Origin: Rhodothermales bacterium
GTDB lineage: Bacteria > Bacteroidota > Rhodothermia > Rhodothermales > VXPQ01
Assembly (NCBI GenBank): GCA_951812335.1
Contig: OX638293.1
Span: 1,286,731 to 1,350,730, forward strand
Reading direction: 5' to 3'
Length of the DNA stretch: 64,000 nucleotides
Below the pieces are notes generated by a model. It ran no database searches and was not told where the DNA came from. It saw nothing but the letters and a program-made list of their open reading frames with translations. Shown here one piece after another: positions 35,236 through 43,095 of this stretch. Position 1 is the first letter of the stretch. The number at the start of each line of letters is the position of its first letter. The position numbers were made by a program, and so were the translations under genes.

Positions 35236-38200
35236 CGTGCGCGGGAATCCGGATACACGCCGCCCCCTTTCCCGGGCGGGCTGCCGGCTCCATCCCCCCA
35301 TCCTCTGCTTCCTTGCCTTCTTGTGGGCAGGCTCCTGGCCGCATCCCGCCGCCGCCCAAACCCTTCCCGTCACCTTCCGCTACATCCCCGAACAGGTTTT
35401 CGCGGAGCGGGCCTTTCTTCCCGGCGTATTCAACGGGTGGGGGACTCCGTACCGGGCGAACACGCCTTCCTGCATCCAGGAAGACCACGCCTCGGCCATG
35501 TCGTTCGTCCGGTTCGAGCGCTACTGGCTCTACACGATCCCCCTTGAAACAGGCAGCACCTACGAGTACAAGGTGCAGGTACACCTGAATATCGCGGGCA
35601 CGGACTGTTCCTGGCTCACCGATCCGCTGAACCCCCGGTCCAACCCGGCGGCCAACAACAATTCGGTGCTCACCGTCACCGACCCCATGATCTTCCAGCC
35701 CGCCCAGGAGATCGACAACGGGGCCTTTTCCGCCGGACTGTTCTCCACCGAGCCGTTCGTTTCCATCGCGTACCATATCAACGGGGTCGAATATACCGAC
35801 GGCCTGGACCAATACGACGCCGACACGGGCGTTTTCCGGGTCAAGACCGCCCGCCGCATTCCTCCCGGCGCGCAGTTCCGCATCGTAGCCACCGACCAGG
35901 CGGGCCGCAGCGTCGAAGCGGAAATAGGCCGCATCCTCGCTCCGGTCGAGTGGGTAGGTCCCGCCTTTTCCACGGTCAAGGAGGAAGTCTCCCTCCGCGC
36001 CCACGTCACGGGCCTCGACGGCGCCGTAGACCCGAACATCACGCAGGCCACGCTCCTGCGCAACGGGGAGGAGGTGGGTACGGTCCCCGTAACCGACGGG
36101 GAAGCGCGCGTCACCGCGCCGCTCGAACTGGGCGACAATACATTCCGGCTCCGCCTCGAGCCCGACGGGGGCGCCGTCCCGAGCCCGCTCGTCTCCGATC
36201 CGATCGTGATAAACCGCCGCCTGCACCCGCTGGACCGCAAACTGGTCGACGTGTCCGTAACCGGCTCCGGAAACCGGTTCGACATTGCCGTTACCCCCGT
36301 GCTTCCCGCGACTCCCCCGGATTCCGGCGCCGTGACTGTGCAGATTGAAGTCATCGTCGATTTCGACGATCCGTTCAACACCACCGGGGCCACGCTGCTT
36401 TCTTCCGGCGCGTCCGACATAAGCGGCCTGGCCGCCGGTCCCGGAGAAGTGTACGTGAATCTGCACATCACCCGCTCCGACGGCGAAACGGAGCGCCGCC
36501 GCGTGGCCATTATAATAGAGGAGGACGGCGCGGCGCGCGAAATGCGCTACGAGGAAACCGCCTCCTGGGTCCACAACGCGGTGGTCTACGAGATATTCCC
36601 CTTCAGTTTCGGGCCGGAAGCCTTCGGCACGCCCGCGAATCCGGGCCGCCGCCTGCGCGAAATAACCGGCGAACTGGATTACATCGCGCAGATGGGCTTC
36701 AACGCCATCTGGTTCATGCCGATCATGCACAATCAGGTAATGAACCAGGTTTCCGGGGGCTACAACATTATCGACTTTTACACGGTCGATCCCCGCCTGG
36801 GCACGAACGCGGATTTCAAGGCCCTCGTAGCGCGGGCGCACGAGCTCGGCATACGGATCATCCTCGATATTACGCCCAGCCATGTATCCCCGGCGCACCC
36901 GTGGGTCGCCAGCCTGCGCAACGGCGGTCCGTTCGGGAGTTATTTGCAGACGGAGCCCAGCCCCCACAGCCTCGGACTCGACAACCGGGGCGCGAACCTT
37001 CCCGAAGTCCGGCAGGCCGGCGCCGATTATTACAAATACCAGGGATTCGGGGATTTGGCGAACCTGGACTGGAACAACGACGACCTGCAAGCCGAAATGC
37101 TCGACGTGCTGGCGTTCTGGGTCAACGAATTCGACATCGACGGCTGGCGGCTGGACGTGTACTGGGGGCCGTGGCGGCGCTACGGGCCGGATCGCTTCGG
37201 GCGACCCATCCGCACGCTCATGAAACGCCTGAAGCCGGACGCCTGGCTGCTTGGCGAGATCGTGGGGACGGGCAGCGGCACGGAGGTCTACTACGCCGAC
37301 GCCCTGCACGGCGCCCGTTTCGAGGGGGGCATCGACGCGGGCTACGACTGGCCGTTTTACCATAATGTCGTGCGCGGCGCATACGGACGCCTTGCCACGT
37401 ACGACAGCCATGCGCGCAACAACGATTTTTATCCCGGCCCGAACGCCCGCTATTTCCGTTTTCTGGAGAATCACGACGAGCCGCGCATCGCCTCGCTGCA
37501 TGCTTCCAGCCCCGACCGCCTGTTCCCGCTCGCGGGATTCCTGCTTACGACCACGGGCGTGCCGATGGTATACCAGGGGCAGGAGGTGGCTTTCCATGCG
37601 GGGGCGGACCCGCGCCGCGCGCCGGTGAACTGGAATACCCCCCGCAACGGCGACTTCGCCCGCCATTACCAGCGCCTGGCGCATGCCCGCGCCCGGTTCC
37701 CGGCTTTCGGTTCCCAGCAGCTCCATACGCTGACGACCCGGGGCGTGTATGGCTACGTACGCCCCTATTTGGACGAAAACGCGGTGGTTCTTGTCAATTT
37801 TTCGTCCGTTTCCCGCACCGTGACGATAGATCCGAGCGCGCATGTCGCGATGTCGAATACCGGGCCCATCCCGTATTACGACATTTTTGCGGATACTTCG
37901 GCGGCCTATGCGGGGGCGTTCGAGGTCACGGCGCCCCCTTACGAGACCGTTATATATATAACGAGTGCGGATCCCGGCTTTGAACCCCCTTCGCTTCCGC
38001 CCCTGCCGTACGGGGCGGTCTACACGGCTGCAGAGCGTGAGGAGTTGCCTGTTTCTGTGAAACTTTCAAGGAATTACCCGAATCCGTTCAACCCGGAGAC
38101 GACTATCGAGTATACGTTGGCTCGAACGGGAACGGTGCGCCTGGTCGTATATGATCTGCTGGGGAGGGAAGTAGCCCGCCTCGTGGACGGTATACGTGCT

Positions 38201-38314
38201 GCAGGCCGTCACCGGGTACGTTTCAGAGCGGGGGAACTCTCCAGCGGAACGTATGTATACCGGCTCGAAACGGCCGGGAAAAGGCATACGCAGACGATGG
38301 TTCTGGCGAAATAA
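35192..38314 (+). CDS. Secreted GH13 alpha-amylase-family enzyme with T9SS domain
   Basis: 1040 residues if the ATG at 35192 is used; a GTG at 35238 would shorten the odd N-terminal extension. The signal peptide is LCFLAFLWAGSWPHPAAAQT (residues ~35-56). A CBM48/E-set-like module follows (FAERAFLPGVFNGWG), then further beta-sandwich modules, then the GH13 barrel from about residue 465: VVYEIFPFSFGPEAFG, nucleophile Asp in GWRLDVYWG (~650), acid/base Glu in LLGEIVG (~687), third Asp in FLENHDEPR (~759). The end is a T9SS type A domain (NYPNPFNPETTIEYTLA). The enzyme would cleave alpha-1,4-glucans at the cell surface. The first ~15 codons lie in a GH53 duplicate fragment read in another frame. 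Confidence 0.92.
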   Translation: MPTIFPKGAAARPRIVRGNPDTRRPLSRAGCRLHPPILCFLAFLWAGSWPHPAAAQTLPVTFRYIPEQVFAERAFLPGVFNGWGTPYRANTPSCIQEDHASAMSFVRFERYWLYTIPLETGSTYEYKVQVHLNIAGTDCSWLTDPLNPRSNPAANNNSVLTVTDPMIFQPAQEIDNGAFSAGLFSTEPFVSIAYHINGVEYTDGLDQYDADTGVFRVKTARRIPPGAQFRIVATDQAGRSVEAEIGRILAPVEWVGPAFSTVKEEVSLRAHVTGLDGAVDPNITQATLLRNGEEVGTVPVTDGEARVTAPLELGDNTFRLRLEPDGGAVPSPLVSDPIVINRRLHPLDRKLVDVSVTGSGNRFDIAVTPVLPATPPDSGAVTVQIEVIVDFDDPFNTTGATLLSSGASDISGLAAGPGEVYVNLHITRSDGETERRRVAIIIEEDGAAREMRYEETASWVHNAVVYEIFPFSFGPEAFGTPANPGRRLREITGELDYIAQMGFNAIWFMPIMHNQVMNQVSGGYNIIDFYTVDPRLGTNADFKALVARAHELGIRIILDITPSHVSPAHPWVASLRNGGPFGSYLQTEPSPHSLGLDNRGANLPEVRQAGADYYKYQGFGDLANLDWNNDDLQAEMLDVLAFWVNEFDIDGWRLDVYWGPWRRYGPDRFGRPIRTLMKRLKPDAWLLGEIVGTGSGTEVYYADALHGARFEGGIDAGYDWPFYHNVVRGAYGRLATYDSHARNNDFYPGPNARYFRFLENHDEPRIASLHASSPDRLFPLAGFLLTTTGVPMVYQGQEVAFHAGADPRRAPVNWNTPRNGDFARHYQRLAHARARFPAFGSQQLHTLTTRGVYGYVRPYLDENAVVLVNFSSVSRTVTIDPSAHVAMSNTGPIPYYDIFADTSAAYAGAFEVTAPPYETVIYITSADPGFEPPSLPPLPYGAVYTAAEREELPVSVKLSRNYPNPFNPETTIEYTLARTGTVRLVVYDLLGREVARLVDGIRAAGRHRVRFRAGELSSGTYVYRLETAGKRHTQTMVLAK

Positions 38315-38410
38315 AGGAGTGGGGAGAGTCGGAACCCTGCCTATGGCCTCCGGTTGAAAAAAATATGGAACAGGGGTTGACTCTGTTTGTTCAGACGACG
38401 AACTTTCCAC

Positions 38411-38439
38411 TTGACACTGGAAAAAGCATTGCCTATACT
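38411..38439 (+). promoter_or_regulatory. Consensus-like sigma-70 promoter for the 812-residue T9SS gene
   Basis: TTGACA at 38411-38416, a 17-base spacer and TATACT at 38434-38439. Transcription would start near 38446, leaving a 5' leader of about 145 bases before the ATG at 38593. Confidence 0.7.
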
Positions 38440-38472
38440 TGACAAGTATGAGTGCGACACCGTACATTGCCG

Positions 38473-38496
38473 GTATGTGTCCTTATGGATACATAC
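38473..38496 (+). other. Leader hairpin in the 5' UTR of the 812-residue T9SS gene
   Basis: GTATGTGTCC, loop TTAT, GGATACATAC: a 10-bp stem with one G-T pair, ~30 bases after the predicted transcription start. It could stabilise the mRNA or control translation. Confidence 0.45.
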
Positions 38497-38592
38497 TGAG
38501 CGTGTACGCCTGCCTGGACACACCCACCCATACCCCAATGATCACTCTCTGTGAGGGTGGCACGTCATTTTAACAAACATTGAGCATAAGTC

Positions 38593-41031
38593 ATGACGTT
38601 CTTGCTTCAGAAATTCAATGCGATCAACCGCACTCGCGCCGAAGCGCGGGCGCGGAACGGCTTGCGGTCTTCCGTAAGCGGTATCGCTTTCACCGGCCGC
38701 TTTGCGGTTTGCCTGTTGCTTGCGGGCTTCCTGGGTGTGGGGTCCGCAATGGCGCAGTCCAAGATCCTCCGCGTGGGAGACGGTCATGTAACAATTGAGC
38801 ATAGCACCGAACTCCAGGTGCATCACTATCAGATCGGAACGGCAGATGCCGTCAATAATCCCACTGGAATAGGTGGGACGGTGACGAACACGTTTCTCAT
38901 CGGAGGAATGGCCTTGGTTACCGCTTACGCGGACGACGATTTGAACGACAGTTTGCACGTTGCTCCGATTAGCCCGGGCGCTTTCAAGATCGTCTTGTCT
39001 CCGAGTGCTGATGCTGATCTTACGGATGCAGATGATACTCCTAATGACAATCCGGGCACGCCCGTGCTGTTCGAAGTCATGTCGTCCGATGCGCCCAGGC
39101 TTGCGGGGATCACGACCAATGCGGACGTGCAGAGCGATATGATAGATATTGGGCTGATCCCTAGGGATGACAAGTCCAAAACCTACGAGAGCGTGAGTTC
39201 ATGGTTCAGCGACCCGAATGATATTTTCCTTCAGTATAGCGCAAAGGCGGATACTGTTGGTAGAGGAAAGGCTGACGGGTCTGATGGTGAAAAGATCGTA
39301 ACCGCAGTTATAAGTGGCGATGAACTGACGATTACGCTTACCGAAAAGGCAATGATGGGCGACGTAACCGATGTTTGGGTGTTTGCGCACGACAAAGACG
39401 GCGAATACGCCAGAAAGCGGATCCAAGTGGAGGTAGGCACAGCCACCAATCCGTATGTTGATACTGAGCTTGCGGAAGAGTTCCTACGCGAGGACAGCGA
39501 TCAAACAACGTACTCCCTGAGTAACGGATTTATGGATCCTGATGTGGCTTCTGCTACCAGGGATGCGAGCACTGGCGATGCAACGACATTGAGTTACAAA
39601 GTCACCAGCAATGCGGATGCGCAGAAAGTATCGACGAGCGACAGCACTTTCACCTTGGTGGCAACGTACATGCTCGCGGAGGTGACAGAGGGCTCATCTG
39701 CCTCCGTATCCATCTTCCCGCGTAAGGCGGGCATTGTCACGTTCACGGTGGAAGCCACGGATAAGGGTGTGTTTTGCCGGGATGCAGGTACCGATGAGAC
39801 GGTCAATATCGTCGCTGACGATGTTGATGCTTCCGTCAGCCATGATACGGATGGGGCCAGGTGTCAGCGCATAGACACCTCAGTCACCCCGAATGACACC
39901 ACGTATACGGACCCGTTCCCTGACAGCAAGTCTGTTACGGATACCTTCGTCTTGACTATCATAACCGCAAGTACGCCGACCGTAGACAATGCGATTCCTC
40001 CTCAGGAAGTGGATTCTCCTCAGGAAGTGGGCTCAGGAAGCGATGCCGCCATAATGATTGATCTAGAGGATTTGAACGGCGACAAAGACGGCGCACCGGC
40101 TGCGTTTCAAGCTTTGGACGGCGACTCGCTGACATATTCGGCGGTTATTAAGGCGGAGGATGACGAGGAGGAGGACATCGTCACGGTAAGTGTTGAAGGC
40201 TCCGTTATAACGATTACGCCGATGTGGCGGAAGGGCGATAAATCCACTACCGTTACGGTTACGGCCGAAAATAACCGTCCTGAAAAGGAAACCGCTTCGC
40301 AGGACTTTACCGTAACGGTCAAGAGCGCCACGGTGCCGATCGTCAATCCTAAATTGCAACCGCTCCTTGCCGCTGGTATTACGCTGAATACGGGCGACGG
40401 TGCATCGGTTTGGGATCTGGAGGACTTGCGGAATCCGCTGGATCCGGAGGAATCCCTCGGGGCGCTCTTCATCGATCCGAATGCGAGTTCCAACGATCAG
40501 CTTCCGGGTGGGTTGTCTTTGGAAATGCGGCTAGATAGCGTGGAAGCCGATCATCGCTACGATAATCTGAGCACGGATAACGACGTGTACACGTCTGCCA
40601 TGCGTATCACGTTGGATCCGTCCGAGGCTACGCTGACGATTATTCCTATCGCGCCTAACTGGGCGAAAGTGATGATATCGGCAACAGATCGTGAACTTAA
40701 CGTAAAGTCGGTTACAGTGATGGTGACTGTCGTTTCGGGCGTTGGCATCGAAGGCGAGGAACTGCCGAAGGAAGTCGAGCTTTCGCAGAACTATCCGAAC
40801 CCGTTCAATCCTCAGACGACCATCGACTACGCTTTGCCGCAGGCGAGCGACGTGAGCCTGATCGTGTACGACATGCTCGGTCGTGAAGTGGATGTGTTGC
40901 TTGACGGTCCGCAGGTCGCAGGTCGGCACACGGTGCGCTTCGGTGCGAACCACTTGCCGAACGGCGCCTACGTGTACCGCCTCGTGGCTGGCGACAAGAC
41001 CATTACGCGCACAATGGTTCTTGTCAAATAA
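38593..41031 (+). CDS. Large secreted T9SS protein with cadherin/Ig-like repeats
   Basis: 812 residues; the signal peptide core is VCLLLAGFLGVGSAMAQS after a ~35-residue charged n-region, which is long. The body is a series of beta-sandwich modules, Asp/Thr-rich, with recurring VTFTVEATDKG / TVTVTAENN / FTVTVKSA strands resembling cadherin- or BIg-like domains. The C-terminal T9SS domain is NYPNPFNPQTTIDYALP, YDMLGREVDVLLDGP, NGAYVYRLV. No enzyme motif is seen. The last ~180 residues are nearly identical to those of the convergent 1376-residue protein at 42519-46649. A surface adhesin or matrix role is inferred. Confidence 0.82.
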   Translation: MTFLLQKFNAINRTRAEARARNGLRSSVSGIAFTGRFAVCLLLAGFLGVGSAMAQSKILRVGDGHVTIEHSTELQVHHYQIGTADAVNNPTGIGGTVTNTFLIGGMALVTAYADDDLNDSLHVAPISPGAFKIVLSPSADADLTDADDTPNDNPGTPVLFEVMSSDAPRLAGITTNADVQSDMIDIGLIPRDDKSKTYESVSSWFSDPNDIFLQYSAKADTVGRGKADGSDGEKIVTAVISGDELTITLTEKAMMGDVTDVWVFAHDKDGEYARKRIQVEVGTATNPYVDTELAEEFLREDSDQTTYSLSNGFMDPDVASATRDASTGDATTLSYKVTSNADAQKVSTSDSTFTLVATYMLAEVTEGSSASVSIFPRKAGIVTFTVEATDKGVFCRDAGTDETVNIVADDVDASVSHDTDGARCQRIDTSVTPNDTTYTDPFPDSKSVTDTFVLTIITASTPTVDNAIPPQEVDSPQEVGSGSDAAIMIDLEDLNGDKDGAPAAFQALDGDSLTYSAVIKAEDDEEEDIVTVSVEGSVITITPMWRKGDKSTTVTVTAENNRPEKETASQDFTVTVKSATVPIVNPKLQPLLAAGITLNTGDGASVWDLEDLRNPLDPEESLGALFIDPNASSNDQLPGGLSLEMRLDSVEADHRYDNLSTDNDVYTSAMRITLDPSEATLTIIPIAPNWAKVMISATDRELNVKSVTVMVTVVSGVGIEGEELPKEVELSQNYPNPFNPQTTIDYALPQASDVSLIVYDMLGREVDVLLDGPQVAGRHTVRFGANHLPNGAYVYRLVAGDKTITRTMVLVK

Positions 41032-41065
41032 GCGACAAGAGAGAATTATCACCTCTCGGCTTATG
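40470..41065 (+). repeat. Inverted repeat arm 1: shared 3' end of two convergent T9SS genes
   Basis: The 3' ~550 bases of the 812-residue gene plus the sequence just after its stop (AATAAGCGACAAGAGA...CCTCTCGGCTTATG) recur almost unchanged in opposite orientation at about 42486-43095. Arm boundaries are approximate. Confidence 0.85.
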
Positions 41066-41071
41066 CTCAAC

Positions 41072-41105
41072 AAGGTCCCCGTTGCCGCAAGGCAGCGGGG
41101 ACCTT
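41072..41105 (+). terminator. Stem-loop terminator after the 812-residue T9SS gene
   Basis: AAGGTCCCCG(T)TGC pairs with GCAGCGGGGACCTT across a short CGCAAG loop: a stem of about 13 pairs, 40 bases after the stop codon. It lacks a long T-run but its counterpart exists after the convergent paralogue. Confidence 0.7.
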
Positions 41106-41302
41106 GTGTGTTTGGAGGGATGTCAAGATAAATTCAGCCGGCGAACGTGCAAGCCGCAGGACACGCCCTTTGAAAAAATCGGGGTTATATTTGGCCGGAC
41201 CATGAATCTATATGTATGGGGATCGGGCTTCTGAATGATTCTGAGCATTGATCCACCATTTTTAAGGCACTTCTATTGACAATCGTACATAAAGGTGCGA
41301 AT

Positions 41303-41563
41303 TTGACGGACACTGAATTTCTAAAGAGAGCCAGACGCTATGCCAAACGACGTGGTAAAGGGTATCGCTATGGCTCGCGGCCCGGAAGGGGAGCCATAGC
41401 ATCCTGTACGTTGGCAACCATCGCACGACGATCAAGCGAGGTGAACTGGCGGTGGGCACGTTTCGCAACATGCTGAAGCAACTTGATATCCGGAACTGTC
41501 CTGTTCCGCATGACCCCCGGCACTACCCATCATTACCTCCGGCACTACCCATCATTACCTTGA
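41303..41563 (+). pseudogene. hicA: Frameshifted hicA (mRNA interferase toxin)
   Basis: The first part (TTG start at 41303, AAAGGTG upstream) reads LTDTEFLKRARRYAKRRGKG. After a G4 run at 41388-41391 the homologous continuation SHSILYVGNHRTTIKRGE, then GTFRNMLKQLDI, is in another frame. One extra G would restore GRGSHS, the substrate-binding Gly-Ser-His of HicA toxins. The original stop was probably at 41561 before the adjacent 22-bp duplication. No hicB antitoxin gene follows. As written the toxin cannot be made without frameshifting. Confidence 0.7.
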
Positions 41564-42323
41564 GCGGCTCGTTCGCCATTTCGAACGGCCAGCCTTTATT
41601 GACAGGGACCCTGTTTCTATCCCTCACGGATTCGACGATCCGCGTGACCGGGAAGTCATCGGTCTGTATGCCGCTTTGCTGGCCTGGGGCCGCAGGGAAA
41701 CCGTGCTGGCGAAAATGAACGATCTCTGCGAGCGCATGCGTTTTCGCCCCTATGCATTCGTCCGCGGGTTCGATGGGGAACGAGATGCCGACCGGCTGCA
41801 CGGGTTCAAGCACCGGACATTTCAGCCGGAGGATCTTTTCTGGTTCACGCACAACGTAGGCATCCTGCTGCACCGGTACGAAACGATGGAGGAGCTCTTT
41901 GCACGGCATTTGCCGGTCTCCGCCTCCCATGTCGGCCCTGCCATACAGGGATTCAGCGAAGCGGTCCTGTCCGCGCATCCGGATACCCCTGTGCGTCTGG
42001 GGAAACACCTTGCACGTCCTGCGACGGGAAGCGCCTGCAAACGGCTGAACATGTATCTGCGATGGATGGTTCGGCCAGGACCCGTGGACATGAACCTGTG
42101 GCAACGCATTACGCCAAAGCAACTCATGCTCCCGCTGGATGTGCATTCGGGGCGGGAGGCGCGTCGCCTGGGTATGCTCACCCGTAAGAGCAACGACTGG
42201 AAAGCCTGTATCGAGTTGACGGACAATTGCCGACGCCTGTGTGTTCAGGATCCTGCGCGCTATGATTTCGCCTTCTTCGGCATAGGCGCTTACGGCCCGC
42301 CCGACTTCAGCAAAACCGATTGA
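41510..42323 (+). pseudogene. TIGR02757/DUF2400 family gene disrupted by a 22-bp tandem duplication
   Basis: The encoded protein (FIDRDPVSIPHGFDDPRDRE, GLYAALLAWGRRETVL, AIQGFSEAVLSAHP, LNMYLRWMVRPGPVDM) matches the TIGR02757/DUF2400 family of unknown function, about 263 residues if intact. The ATG at 41510 leads into an exact duplication of 22 bases (41517-41538 and 41539-41560). Since 22 is not a multiple of three, the frame ends at TGA 41561. Removing one copy restores MTPGTTHHYLERLVRHFE joined to the rest. The gene is therefore off in this sequence and could be switched by repeat contraction. Confidence 0.8.
41517..41560. repeat. Exact 22-bp tandem duplication at a gene start
   Basis: Two adjacent identical 22-base units, each beginning CCGGCACTACCCATC and ending ATTACCT. 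They lie seven bases after the ATG of the TIGR02757 gene and inside the 3' end of hicA, changing the frame of both. Confidence 0.92.
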
Positions 42324-42440
42324 CCGGTTGGCATTATTGTACATCAAAAGCACCGCTACCCTTTCCGGCAACGGGGCTTACGCACTGCCTTCGGCGGTAA
42401 GCATGCCGTCGCCTTTCCTTCACCGCCCCATCGAATACGC

Positions 42441-42474
42441 AAGGCCCCCGTCGTCGCAAGACAACGGGGGCCTT
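42441..42474 (-). terminator. Stem-loop terminator after the 1376-residue T9SS gene
   Basis: AAGGCCCCCGTCGTC pairs with the downstream arm ending AACGGGGGCCTT around a GCAAG-containing loop. It lies ~45 bases after the stop codon of the minus-strand gene and corresponds to the terminator at 41072-41105. Confidence 0.7.
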
Positions 42475-42485
42475 TTCCCAGGCAT

Positions 42486-43095
42486 AAGCCGAGAGGCGCC
42501 TGCCCTTTCTCTTGTCGCTTATTTGAGAAGGACCATTATCCGCGTAATGGCCTTGTCTGCCGCCACGAGGCGGTACACGTAGGCGCCGTTCGGCAAGTGG
42601 TTCGCACCGAAGCGCACGGTGTGCCGACCTGCGGCCTGCGGACCGTCAAGCAACACATCCACTTCACGACCGAGCATGTCGTACACGATCAGGCTCACGT
42701 CGCTCGCCTGCGGCAAAGCGTAGTCGATGGTCGTTTGAGGATTGAACGGGTTCGGATAGTTCTGCGAAAGCTCAACTTCCTTCGGCAGTTCCTCGCCTTC
42801 GATGCCAGTTATAACGCCCTCGCATGGAGCACTCATATCCACGCCATCACAAGACACCACCGTGATCATCACCGTAGCCGGAATCCCGGTAAGTTCACGG
42901 TCTGTTGCTATTATCGTCACTTTCGCCGAGTTAGCAGCGATAGGAATGACCGTCAGCGTAGCCTTGGACGGATCCAACGTGATACGCATGGCAGACGTGT
43001 ACACGTCGTTATCCGTGCTCAGATTATCGTAGCGATGATCGGCTTCCACCCTATCTAGCGGCATTTCCAAAAACAACCCACCCGGAAGCTGATCG
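42486..43095 (-). repeat. Inverted repeat arm 2: shared 3' end of two convergent T9SS genes
   Basis: Reverse-complement copy of about 40470-41065. The encoded VEADHRYDNLSTDNDVYT and the whole sorting domain match, with a 13-residue insertion (CDGVDMSAPCEGV region) in this copy. Boundaries are approximate. Confidence 0.85.
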
